This document shows positions 1 through 7,955 of a DNA stretch of 64,000 bases, piece after piece (position 1 is the stretch's first letter; every line of letters begins with the position of its first letter). Below the pieces are notes generated by a model. That model made no database searches. It saw only the letters and a program-made list of their open reading frames with translations, and was not told the origin of the DNA. The position numbers and the translations under genes were made by a program. Origin of the DNA: Rathayibacter sp. VKM Ac-2857 (GTDB taxonomy: Bacteria; Actinomycetota; Actinomycetes; Actinomycetales; Microbacteriaceae); the NCBI RefSeq assembly GCF_013205025.1, contig NZ_JABMLE010000005.1:109533-173532 (forward strand), in the 5' to 3' direction.

Positions 1-416
1 GCCTGCCGGTCGCCGGGGTCCACGATCCCGACCGTCGAGCTGCCGGAGGGTGAGGTGAGGACGTCGCCTCCGACGTCGAGCATCCATTCGCCGTCGCCGA
101 GCAGCCGGGCCGCGTTCGCCATGGTGGTCGCCTTGACGGTTCCGGCGAGGTCGATGAACCCGTCGGGCCGGTGCGGGGTGAAGGCGCCATCTGTCGCGGT
201 GCGCCAGTGCAGTGATTCGGTGTAGGCGGTCCGCATCTGCTCGGACGAGGCGGTCAGCGCGAGCTCGCCGCGGGCGATCCGGGACGCCTCCGACTCCGGC
301 CGGTACAGGCTGAAGCGGGCGTCGGCGTCGGCGAAGACGGCCTCGATGTCGCCGACCGGGGCGTCGTCGGCGGCGCGCAGGCTGACGACGGTGCCCATCG
401 TCGTGAACGTGTGCAC
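1..416 (-). CDS. FAD:protein FMN transferase (ApbE family), N-terminal part
   Basis: The visible ~138 residues match the N-terminal half of ApbE flavin transferases: an opening TMGT-V-S segment, an R-x-S-x-Y-x-P-E-S-E segment (RFSLYRPESEASR) and a later region ending ..DVGGDV-T. ApbE takes FMN from FAD and attaches it covalently to a Ser/Thr of FMN-binding domains outside the membrane. The gene is cut by the window edge, so its C-terminal half is not seen. The chosen GTG start lies 2 bases after the stop of the FMN-binding protein gene, so the two are cotranscribed; an in-frame ATG at 398 is an alternative start. The adjacent substrate protein makes the assignment strong. Confidence 0.85.
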   Translation of the reverse strand, partial: MHTFTTMGTVVSLRAADDAPVGDIEAVFADADARFSLYRPESEASRIARGELALTASSEQMRTAYTESLHWRTATDGAFTPHRPDGFIDLAGTVKATTMANAARLLGDGEWMLDVGGDVLTSPSGSSTVGIVDPGDRQ

Positions 417-418
417 GG

Positions 419-967
419 TCAGATTCCGGCCTGGTCGATCGCCGATTGCAGGGAGGTGAGGTAGCCGTCGCTGGTGTAGGTCGCTCCGCTGACCGCCTGC
501 ACCTGCGCGGACTGGGCGGCGAGGACTTCTTGACGCAGGATCGGCGCGGCCCGATTGGAGATCGACACGGACCGGCCGTCCTTGTCCGTCAGGTGTACGG
601 CGGTGACGTCGGTGATCTGCCCGCCGGTGACGGTGATGGCGACCTGCACCGCGCCGAAGCGGGTCGACACGGACGAGCCGGTCCAGGTGCCGTCGGTCGA
701 GGCGGACGGGCTGGCGGTGGCCGTCGAGCTCGCGCCGGCCGAGGGGTCGGCGGTGGCGCCGGCGGAGGGCGCTGCGGGCGTCGTCGAGGCGGGGGTGCCG
801 GCCGGGGTCGGCGTGGTCGCCGCGGGGGCCGTTGGGTCCGTGGCCGTGGTGGCGCTCGTCCCGGTGGCGAGCGGTGATCCGGTGGCGCCGGCGGATCCCA
901 GCTGCCAGCCGCCGACGAGGACGGCGAGGGAGGCGAGGACGCTGGCGACTGCTGCTCGTGTTCTCAC
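419..967 (-). CDS. Secreted FMN-binding domain protein
   Basis: This 182-aa protein has an N-terminal hydrophobic signal/anchor (residues about 6-30), a low-complexity Ala/Thr/Pro/Ser linker (about 30-95) and a C-terminal FMN_bind domain. The domain carries the motif SGATYTS, where ApbE covalently attaches FMN to the Thr of the S/T-G-A-T/S core. It probably relays electrons on the outer face of the membrane from the flavocytochrome encoded just upstream. The GTG start overlaps the stop of the reductase gene by four bases (GTGA), and the ApbE gene follows after 2 bases, so substrate and maturation enzyme form one operon. The linker length suggests a cell-wall-spanning tether. Confidence 0.85.
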   Translation of the reverse strand: MRTRAAVASVLASLAVLVGGWQLGSAGATGSPLATGTSATTATDPTAPAATTPTPAGTPASTTPAAPSAGATADPSAGASSTATASPSASTDGTWTGSSVSTRFGAVQVAITVTGGQITDVTAVHLTDKDGRSVSISNRAAPILRQEVLAAQSAQVQAVSGATYTSDGYLTSLQSAIDQAGI

Positions 968-2394
968 CAGTCGAACCTCTCCACGTGGATCTGCCGGTCG
1001 GGCAGGCCCGCCGCTCGCGCGTCGCGGACGACGAGGTCGGCCCAGGCGGTGGGACCGCAGACGAACAGGTCGGATTCGAGCAGGCCGGGCAGCGCGGAGG
1101 TGATCGTCACACCGCGGGCGACGGACTCGGCGGACATCCACGTCGCGAGCCCCGCAGGTCGCCGGCCGATCATCCCGAACAGGGCGCCGCGGCTGCTGCG
1201 GACCAGGGTCTGCGTCTCGTCCCAGAGGTAGGTCTGGGACTCGTCGGTGGCGCGCAGCAGGACGGTCGCCTCTCCGGGGCGCAGGCCGCCGTGCTCGAGG
1301 AGCGCTCGGGCGGGGGTGATGCCGATGCCGGCGGCGATGATCGCGAGGCGCGGGGCAGTGCGGGCGACGTCGGTGAAGATCCCGTAGGGGCCCTCGATCG
1401 AGACCGCGGTCCCGGGGCGCAGTCGGGCGAGGCGGTCGGTCCCGGCTCCGAGTGCGCGGACGGTGATCCGCGCGCGGGTGTCGGTCGGGACGGCGGAGAA
1501 GGAGATCGGGTGCGCGTGCCACCAGGTGCCGCGGCTCCAGAACCGCCAGATCGCGTACTGCCCGCCGATCACGCCGAGGCGTGAGAGGTCGCGGCCGGAG
1601 AGGTGGATCGAGAAGACGCCAGGGGCGATCGTCTCGACGGCCTCGACCCGGATCCGGTGCCGCAACGTGGCGAGGACCGGCACCGCGAACCGGAACCAGG
1701 CGATCGCTCCGAACGCCAGGACGTAGAGGGCGATCCAGTAGACCCGCTGCGGGGTGCTCTCGGCGAGGACTTGGCCGGCGGAGAGCTGGTGGGGGACGGC
1801 GACGAGGACGGCCGCGTAGCTGAGCAGGTGGATCGCGTGCCACGCCTCGTACGCGAAGCGGCGGCGCACGGCGACGAGGGAGGTGACGACGACGAGCACC
1901 AGCAGGGTGCTGCCGAGCAGCGCCAGGAGCATGTCGGCGCCGGAGTACAGGGCGAGCGTCTCGTTCCACAGCGTCAGCCCGTCGGTGAGGGCGTAGACGA
2001 CGGTGAGCAGGGCACCATGCCCGAGGATCAGGTACAGGGCGGGCTTGCCGAGGCGGCGGTGCAGCGCCATCGCGGCGTCCTAGCCGAAGGCGCGATCGAT
2101 CCAGGGGATCCGGGCGGCGAGGACGAGCATGACCAGGATCAGGTCGGTGCCGACGAGACCGGCGACGATCCCCGCGGCCGAGAGAGCTCCGCCGAGATCG
2201 GTGACCTGCGCGGGTCCGCCGGCTGCGAGGTAGAGCGCGATGGCGAGGGCGACCGAGACCCAGCTGGCGGTGACGAGAGCGTCCGCGGACCGCAGGCGCC
2301 GGCGCAGGGATCGCCCGCGGTCGGCCTGCGACCGACGCAGCGTGGTCGGCGCGTGGGGTGGGGGTGCGCTGGTCGGTCGGATCATGGTGCTCAC
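964..2394 (-). pseudogene. Ferric-reductase-like transmembrane flavocytochrome, split by in-frame TAG
   Basis: Two open segments in the same frame are separated only by an amber codon at 2082-2080. The first (start GTG 2394, SD-like GGAGGG) gives 104 aa with two membrane segments and ends ..RIPWIDRAFG. The second (ATG 2070-2068, nine bases after the stop) gives 368 aa with further membrane helices, an FAD-binding region (GQYAIWRFW.., HPISFS), a nucleotide-binding AAGIGITPAR and a C-terminal VCGPTAW. Joined, the ~476 residues match the family's normal length and topology, and a CAG-to-TAG change would explain the break. The protein may be lost, made by readthrough, or made as two chains through reinitiation at the nearby ATG. 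The intact downstream operon partners argue for recent damage or a working split. Confidence 0.8.
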
Positions 2395-2541
2395 GGCGGC
2401 GCCCTCCGGTCGGTGTCGAGTGCGCCGACCCGGGGTTCCCGGGGGCGCGCTCTCACCGTCGCGGGGGAGTCTTGGTGCCGGCTATGAGTGGTGCGTGCCG
2501 ATTCCGCGCCAGGGTCCGATTCGTGTTCGAGGTCTCACATG

Positions 2542-3903
2542 TCACCGCTCGGGCAGCACGACCGTCACCGCCACCCCGGCGGAGCGGCGGTTCTCGAGGG
2601 TGACCGATCCGTCGGCGGTGTCGACGAGAGCTGCGACGAGGGCGAGCCCGAGCCCGCTGCCGCCGTCGCGGCTGGCGCGCGCCTCGTCGGGCCGGGAGAA
2701 GCGCTCGAACGCGTGCGGCACGAACTCCTCCGGCATGCCGTGCCCGGTGTCCTCCACGCGCAGCTCGAGGGCGGAGTCGTGCTGCTGCAGGAGGAGGGTG
2801 ATGCGTCCCGCAGGTGGCGTCGCGGCGATCGCGTTCGCGCCGAGATTGTCGAGGACCCGCGAGAACGCGCTCACCGAGAGCGGGTAGCGCGCGTCGGCCC
2901 GCTCGATCGCCGTGTCGAGCTCGATGTCGGGGCCGGCGCCGCCCGTGATCGTCCTCAGCCGGTCGACGGAGTCCATCAACTCCGTCTCCAGCTCGCTCGC
3001 CGTCGCGCGCGCCGCGACGGGCGGGGCGGCGTCCAGGCGAGAGAGCTCGAGGAGGTTCGTCGCCAGCCGGGACAGGCGAGCGAGGGAACCCTCGGCAGCG
3101 CGGATCTCCGTCTCGAGGGCGTCCGCGTCGCCGAAGTGCCGGTGCGCGAGTTCGAGCTGCGTGATGACGACGGCCAGCGGCGTGCGGATCTCGTGGCTGG
3201 CCGCGGACACCATCTGCCGCTCCCGATCCGCTGTCTCCCGCATCCGGGCGATGAAGGCGTTCAACGTCTCCGCCAGATCCGACAGCTCATCAACCGCCGG
3301 ACCGACGGGGAGCTCGCCGCCGTCACGATCGCCGAGCGACGCGGCGGTACGTCGCATCCGCTCGACCGGACGAAGAGCAGCACCGGTGAGCAGCCACGCC
3401 GCGAGAGCGGACAAGACCACGAGGGCCGCGGCGCTGACGAGCAGCGTCCGGTCCAGGGCCGCGACGGTGAGGTCGCTGCCGGCGCCGCTGCGCGCCGCCC
3501 ACAGCTCCCACGTGCCCGCACTGGTGTCCAGGATCCGCGAGACGACCGTGAACCGCACGTCCTCGTCGGTGACGACCGTCGAAGTGCCGTCGCTGCCGTT
3601 GCTGCGTTCGAGGACCTCGTGGACGTCGTGCGGCATCGTGTCGACGGGCACCGCCCCGCCGGGAGCGCGCGTGAAGATCAGGATCCCCTCGGCCGGCGGG
3701 TCGGGGGTCTCGGTCGGGTCCGATCGCAGATCGGCGAGGTACGGGGCGAGGTCGCCCTCGGCGAGGGTCACCTCGGAGGCGGCGACGATGCTGCGGAACT
3801 GCCCATGCAGAACCGCCGTGATCGCGCCGACTCCCACCAGGGCGACGAGGAGGCTGCCGAGGGTGATCCGTGCGCGGATGGAGAGGGTGCGCAGCAGCTT
3901 CAT
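2542..3903 (-). CDS. Sensor histidine kinase
   Basis: A 453-aa membrane sensor kinase. It has a first transmembrane helix near residues 12-32, an extracytoplasmic sensor domain of about 130 residues, a second helix near 165-185, a HAMP region, an H-box (SAASHEIRTPL) and an ATPase domain with N-box DNLGANA, G1 VEDTGHGMP and G2 GSGLGLAL. It autophosphorylates on the H-box His and passes phosphate to the response regulator. The ATG overlaps the regulator's stop (ATGA), so the pair is translationally coupled. The location beside a metal transporter and a ferric-reductase-like operon suggests, without proof, a redox or metal signal. Confidence 0.92.
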   Translation of the reverse strand: MKLLRTLSIRARITLGSLLVALVGVGAITAVLHGQFRSIVAASEVTLAEGDLAPYLADLRSDPTETPDPPAEGILIFTRAPGGAVPVDTMPHDVHEVLERSNGSDGTSTVVTDEDVRFTVVSRILDTSAGTWELWAARSGAGSDLTVAALDRTLLVSAAALVVLSALAAWLLTGAALRPVERMRRTAASLGDRDGGELPVGPAVDELSDLAETLNAFIARMRETADRERQMVSAASHEIRTPLAVVITQLELAHRHFGDADALETEIRAAEGSLARLSRLATNLLELSRLDAAPPVAARATASELETELMDSVDRLRTITGGAGPDIELDTAIERADARYPLSVSAFSRVLDNLGANAIAATPPAGRITLLLQQHDSALELRVEDTGHGMPEEFVPHAFERFSRPDEARASRDGGSGLGLALVAALVDTADGSVTLENRRSAGVAVTVVLPER

Positions 3904-4577
3904 GTGACGCGCTCCAGGCGGTAGCCAGCGCCTCGGATGGTCACGATCCGCAAGTCGACCTCGGCGAGGTCGAGCTTCTTGCGGAGGTAGCTGACGTATT
4001 GGTCGACGATGGTCGGCTCGAAGGTGTCCGGCGATCCCCATACCTCGGAGAGGATCTGCGTCCGGGTGAGCACCTCGTTCAAGCGCGTCGCGAAGAAGCG
4101 CAGCAGCGTGAACTCCTTCACGCTCAGCGCGAACGGCCGGTCGCGAACCGTCGCGCGGACCGAGAGGGCGTCCAGTCGCAGCTCGCCGATCTGCACGATC
4201 GGCTGCGGGCCGCTGGCGCGGCGGCGGATCTGGGCGCGGATGCGTGCGCTCAGTTCGCCGAAGTGGAACGGCTTGGTGACGTAGTCGTCGGCTCCGGAGT
4301 CCAGGCCGAAGATCCGATCCTCGACAGCGTCCCGCGCCGTGATCAGCACGACCGGGACGGTGCTGCCGGACTCCCGCATCCGCCGGCAGACCTCGAACCC
4401 GGTCATCCCCGGCAGCATCACGTCGACGACGGCGACGTCGACGTCTCCCGCGGTGAAGACGATCAGCGCGTCCACGCCGTTCTCGACGAGCTGCACGTCG
4501 TAGCCGTCCTCCCGCAGTCCCCGCTCGATGAGGGCACCCATCTGCGGGTCGTCCTCGACGACGAGGATCCGGGACAT
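3900..4577 (-). CDS. OmpR/PhoB-family response regulator
   Basis: This 225-aa protein has an N-terminal receiver domain (acidic pair EDD, phosphoacceptor Asp in VVDVMLPG near residue 54, Lys in TKPF) and a C-terminal winged-helix DNA-binding domain (LSVKEFTLLRFF, SEVWG, VDQYVSYLRKKL, TIRGAGYRL). It is the partner of the overlapping histidine kinase downstream. Its ATG overlaps the last base of the stop of the upstream VIT-type transporter gene (TGATG), so transporter, regulator and kinase are read as one unit. Targets cannot be read from the sequence. Confidence 0.94.
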   Translation of the reverse strand: MSRILVVEDDPQMGALIERGLREDGYDVQLVENGVDALIVFTAGDVDVAVVDVMLPGMTGFEVCRRMRESGSTVPVVLITARDAVEDRIFGLDSGADDYVTKPFHFGELSARIRAQIRRRASGPQPIVQIGELRLDALSVRATVRDRPFALSVKEFTLLRFFATRLNEVLTRTQILSEVWGSPDTFEPTIVDQYVSYLRKKLDLAEVDLRIVTIRGAGYRLERVT

Positions 4578-5320
4578 CAGACCGCGCCGGACGTACCGAG
4601 CAGCGACCCGATCAGGAACGTGGCAGCGAGGGCCAGAGCGCCGCCGACGACGATGCGGATCACCGGGCGTAGCGCCGGGCTGCCGCCGACCCGGGCACTG
4701 ATGAATCCCGTGGCCGCGAGGGCGATCAGCACCACGACGAAGGTCACCGGAACCCTCAGCTCCGGCGGCGGGAGCAGGATCGCCAGCAGCGGCAGAACGG
4801 CTCCGAGGAGGAATGACAGCGCGGAGGCGCCGGCGGCGGCGAACGGACTGGCGACCGCTTCCTCGTTCAAGCCGAGTTCCGCTTCCAGATGCGCGGTCAG
4901 GGCGTCGTTGTCGGTCAGCTCGTGGGCGACCTGGCGGGCGGTCTCCGCGGTCAAGCCCCGCGCCTCGTACAGAGAGGCCAGTTCCTCGAGCTCCCCGGCG
5001 GGATCCTCGGCCAACTCGACCCGCTCCTTCGCGATCAGAGCGCGCTGGCTGTCGCTCTGGCTGCTCACCGACACGTACTCGCCCAGCGCCATCGAGATTG
5101 CACCACCGACGACTCCCGCGACACCCGCCGTCAGGATCGGCGCCGTCGCGGTCGTCGCGCCGGCGACACCCACGACGAGCGCGGCGACCGAGACGATGCC
5201 GTCGTTCGCGCCCAGGACGCCGGCTCGCAACCAGTTCAGCCGCCCCGAAATAGCACCGTCGTGCGGTTCCGCGCGAGGGGACGATGGCGGAGGAGTTGAC
5301 GGGGTCGACATGAGGGCCAT
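4577..5320 (-). CDS. VIT1/CCC1-family iron/manganese transporter
   Basis: The 247-aa product has the VIT-family opening after the N-terminal tail (RAGVLGANDGIVSVAALVVGV), then GGAISMALGEYVSVSSQ, a central amphipathic segment rich in Glu/Arg (about residues 85-145) and three C-terminal helices. The family moves Fe(II) or Mn(II) out of the cytoplasm. ATG 5320 was chosen, with in-frame ATG 5311 possible; neither has a strong ribosome binding site. It is the first gene of the unit with the two-component system, which suggests that the regulators respond to metal or oxidative stress; that link is inference. Confidence 0.88.
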   Translation of the reverse strand: MALMSTPSTPPPSSPRAEPHDGAISGRLNWLRAGVLGANDGIVSVAALVVGVAGATTATAPILTAGVAGVVGGAISMALGEYVSVSSQSDSQRALIAKERVELAEDPAGELEELASLYEARGLTAETARQVAHELTDNDALTAHLEAELGLNEEAVASPFAAAGASALSFLLGAVLPLLAILLPPPELRVPVTFVVVLIALAATGFISARVGGSPALRPVIRIVVGGALALAATFLIGSLLGTSGAV

Positions 5321-5649
5321 GCAAGCACCGCCCCGACGGCAGCGCCAGCCAGGAGAGCCTGCCCAATCCCGTCCCGGCCGCACGTGCTGGGTGGAGGCGC
5401 AGAGGAAGCGGCAGAGGCCGCCACGCCCGCGTTTCTCTCGATTCAGACGTGCCCATCGACGTGGCGGACGGTGGAGGTCCAGTCAGACCCGCGCTGACCT
5501 TTCATTGGGTCGGCCGCTGGCTGCTCCGAGCCGGAGTTATGGCGGAGGTAATTCCCCGCCGAGGTCGCGAGCAGTACCTGCAGATTCGACGGTTCCGCCG
5601 TTCTACCGACTGGCCGATGCTGCAGGACACAGCAGTCCACCCGATCAGC
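5321..5649. other. Intergenic region upstream of the VIT/two-component unit
   Basis: About 330 bases with no convincing gene. Several short frames are open but lack a ribosome binding site and recognisable protein sequence. The promoter of the minus-strand transporter unit should lie here; I see no clear -35/-10 pair or dyad that I would defend. Confidence 0.4.
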
Positions 5650-6069
5650 TCAGCTAAACGGTAGGGGCTGCTCTTGGCTGATCAGGAGCGGGTAGCCGGG
5701 GAGGAGAGTGGTGACGCGCAGGGCGGAGTAGTCCGCGGAGAGGCTGCTGGGGATGTTGCTGGAGAAGGTTCCGTCGGCGCGGGTGCTCGGGCGGAAGAGG
5801 GGGACCCAGGAAGTGCTGCCGCGCGGCTTGCCCTCGAGGGCGAACTGGGTCTGCACGGGCGAGCCGTCCGCTGCGCGGATTTCCACGAAGATGACGCCGG
5901 TCGTACCTGATCCGTTGAAGATGACGTAGAGATCCGGTGCCGCAGGGGCGGAGGCGACGGCAGCGGGAGCGGCGACGGCAGCGACCACGATCGGAGCAGC
6001 CCACGCGGCCTGCACCACCGAGCGGCGGCGGACCGCGGGAGAGTCGACGCGGTCGGTGGTGGTCGTCAT
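5650..6069 (-). CDS. Small secreted protein with twin-arginine-like signal
   Basis: A 139-aa protein starts at ATG 6069 with AGGA eight bases upstream. Residues ~10-45 form an RRRS-type leader followed by a long Ala/Val-rich hydrophobic stretch and probable signal-peptidase site (ASAPAAPD), which resembles Tat or Sec export signals. The mature ~95 residues look like a single small beta-rich domain (YVIFNGSGTTGVIFVEIRA..). No enzyme motif is visible. Proteins with this leader and a short Ig-like body are common unknowns in Microbacteriaceae. It is transcribed alone, with a 240-base upstream spacer containing a dyad. Confidence 0.7.
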   Translation of the reverse strand: MTTTTDRVDSPAVRRRSVVQAAWAAPIVVAAVAAPAAVASAPAAPDLYVIFNGSGTTGVIFVEIRAADGSPVQTQFALEGKPRGSTSWVPLFRPSTRADGTFSSNIPSSLSADYSALRVTTLLPGYPLLISQEQPLPFS

Positions 6070-6224
6070 GCTGAGTCCTGTCGGGCGGGGAAGAGGGCAG
6101 ATCGCAGACCCCCGCTCATTCGCGGTGGCCGCGCAATCGCGCCGCGACATTTTTAGTGTGCCGCAGGCTGTTCGGGTCTGCCTGATGAGGAGCACCCCCC
6201 GTTAAGCGCACCCGGCGGTGGCGG

Positions 6225-6241
6225 GCACATTCTCGAGGAAT
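6225..6241. promoter_or_regulatory. Dyad ACATTC-N5-GAATGT
   Basis: A perfect 6-bp inverted repeat separated by TCGAG lies 156 bases upstream of the secreted-protein start, in the spacer between it and the next minus-strand gene. The symmetry fits a dimeric repressor site; the cognate regulator is unknown. Confidence 0.35.
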
Positions 6242-6310
6242 GTCTAGCGCGCACCTCCTCCACGGTGACAAACGTTGGAACGGCGTGAAGGTGTCGAGGG
6301 TGCGGAACAA

Positions 6311-6556
6311 CTACGCCTGGGGGATGTCGGCGATCTGAGCGAGCAGGTCGCGACGTGTCTCAGCGGAGGCTCTAGTCATCGGCTCATCGACACGTAGCGC
6401 TTCGACGACACTGACGAACGCTCGAGCTTGAGCGCGCGCTTCGGGACGCCGGAGTAGGAACCGCTGGTAGTCGGCTTCCTCCTGCTCAGTGAGGATGCCA
6501 AGTGCCGAGCCAGCCGCCGCAAGAGCCGGAACAAGGAGCTGTGGACTCTCCAGCAT
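6311..6556 (-). CDS. Small hypothetical protein
   Basis: An 81-aa frame starts at ATG 6556 with a good ribosome binding site (AGAGGAG, 9-10 bases upstream). It begins with a short hydrophobic stretch (residues 5-25) and continues as a charged helical segment (LTEQEEADYQRFLLRRPEARAQ.., RRDLLAQIADIP). The pattern faintly resembles the N-terminal helical region of anti-sigma factors, and a sigma-factor remnant lies about 750 bases away, but this is not enough to name it. Confidence 0.55.
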   Translation of the reverse strand: MLESPQLLVPALAAAGSALGILTEQEEADYQRFLLRRPEARAQARAFVSVVEALRVDEPMTRASAETRRDLLAQIADIPQA

Positions 6557-6599
6557 CGGCTCGCTCCTCTCCGAGGAGGCATCGGGGCACCCTCGCGAT

Positions 6600-7000
6600 C
6601 ACCGTACCGAACGAGATCAGAGCGTGGCAGTGAACGGACAGTTCCCTTGAGCTGGCGAACGTCGGCACCGGCGCGGACGCACCAGAGCGCGATGGCAGGA
6701 GAACACCGGTGAGTACCGCGCTGGGAAGCGGACGGCGCATTTTGTCGAGACGAAGTTTGAGCTAGGCGAGCACGTGCTCGCATCCCTCCACGAGGGCGAC
6801 GGCGTGACTCTCGTCGGCTACGAGCGCACCGTCAGCGGGGGTGAGGGCGAGAACCACCGCACCGGCCGCACTCTTGAGGCCAACGCGATCGGTCGGAACC
6901 ACACTCGCGCTACCGCCGTCGTCACGACGACTTTCCTGCGTCCGCCTCGCCGCGATCGCTGCGGAGTGACCGAGGCTGCCGCAGAAACAAGCCCTCAGAA
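6600..7000 (+). pseudogene. Decayed single-stranded-DNA-binding-protein-like gene
   Basis: One plus-strand frame from about 6693 reads RWQENTGEYRAGKRTA, FELGEHVLASLHEGDGVTL and TLEANAIGRNHTRATAVV. This follows the order of SSB OB-fold proteins: a 'tgeW.dg' strand, 'lAenv..SL.kGdrV.v.G' and 'veadeiG.sl..ata.v'. The upstream part (LANVGTGAD, LAITVPNEIR) is recognisable only in another frame and contains a stop. The gene is therefore a frameshifted remnant, not a working SSB; the true chromosomal ssb should be elsewhere. Similar short SSB paralogues occur in Microbacteriaceae. Confidence 0.45.
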
Positions 7001-7006
7001 GGCGAT

Positions 7007-7243
7007 CTACTCGCGATTCGCGGTCGCTTCGATCCAGTCCGTCACGTCGTCCTCGAAGGTCTGAGGAACATCCGGTGCTTCAGCACTCGCGGAGGGACCG
7101 CCCGCAGCCTCCACCTCTCGAGCGATGGTGTCAGGGACGACGTCGCCGTTGTTCTCGATCAACCACGTCTGGCTCTCGGGTGTGAGTTTCGACCACCACT
7201 GCTCATGCGTCATCGACGAAGTATGCGCCTGCCGCTCGGACAC
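7007..7243 (-). CDS. Small hypothetical acidic protein
   Basis: A 78-aa protein with GTG start at 7243, preceded by GGAGGA at 5-base spacing. The sequence is Trp- and Glu-rich (THEQWWSKLTPESQTWLIENNGD at residues ~12-34; DVTDWIEATANRE at the C-terminus), with no membrane segment. An internal ATG at 7213 could also start it but lacks a ribosome binding site. I do not know a function. It is the downstream neighbour of the sigma-factor remnant on the same strand. Confidence 0.6.
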   Translation of the reverse strand: MSERQAHTSSMTHEQWWSKLTPESQTWLIENNGDVVPDTIAREVEAAGGPSASAEAPDVPQTFEDDVTDWIEATANRE

Positions 7244-7312
7244 CGCGTCCTCCGCAGCGGCCGAAGGTCCTCTCTCGGTGCGTCCTGACGACCTCGCGCC
7301 GCTCGGAGCGGG

Positions 7313-7885
7313 TCAGCGCCTGTGGGCGAGCTCGCTCGCCATCAGCAGCCGTGCGCGAGAGAGCAGACCCCGCACAGCAGTCGGGGTGATGTCGAGGTCC
7401 AGAGCGATCTCGTCGTAGCTGAGCTCGTGCAGCTGCCGCAGCTCCCAGCAGCGACGTTGCAGGGCCGGCATCCGCTCGAGCACCCGCCGGGCGTCTGCGG
7501 CAAGAGCTGCGCACCGGCCGGCGGCCTCCGGGTCGTCCTTTTCCAGCGCCGGCAGTTGCTCGTCCAGTTCGCTCCGGCGAGCGGATGCCGGTGCGCGGAG
7601 GTGGTCGATGCTGCGCCGGCGGGTCGTGGTCGCCAGCCATCCGGCGATGGTCTCCCCGTCGATGACGCTGTCCAGATGCGTCCACGCGGCGAGGAAGAAA
7701 CGTCGCGGCCGTTCTTGGCCGCCGACCCCCGGATCGCCTTCAACCGCTCCGGGTAGCTTTCCGCGGTCGGGCGACCGCGAGGTAGTGTTCCCGCCCGTCG
7801 TCTGCGGCGGCTGGCGGAGACATACTGATCGAACAGGGTGCGCAGCTCGGAGTCGTTCTCGGCCGACAGATCGCTTGGCTGTCTT
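7313..7885 (-). pseudogene. ECF-type sigma-70 factor, N-terminal half disrupted
   Basis: The intact part (7313 to about 7700) carries the end of sigma region 2 (FFLAAWTHLDSVIDGETIAGWLATTTRRRSIDHLRA, read in pieces) and a full region 4 (ERMPALQRRCWELRQLHELSYDEIA..TPTAVRGLLSRARLLM). The N-terminal region 2 start is found only in a different frame (NDSELRTLFDQYVS near 7830), so at least one frameshift or internal loss separates them. Region 2.1-2.2, needed to bind core polymerase, is missing in frame. The break abuts the left edge of the accessory island at 7956, so the island's arrival may have caused the damage. Confidence 0.6.
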
Positions 7886-7955
7886 CCATGCCCGCATCTG
7901 CACGATGTCGGTGTCCACCGGTACCGTCAGTAGCGTCGCCAACCGAAGGAGCCGC

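Noticed and set aside
446..1584. Long plus-strand open frames opposite the flavin operon
   Set aside because: They are antisense shadows of the high-GC minus-strand genes, rich in Arg/Gly/Pro with no motifs, while the minus-strand frames carry clear family motifs.
2488..5657. Very long plus-strand frames opposite the kinase/regulator genes
   Set aside because: GC-driven antisense openness; no ribosome binding sites, biased composition.
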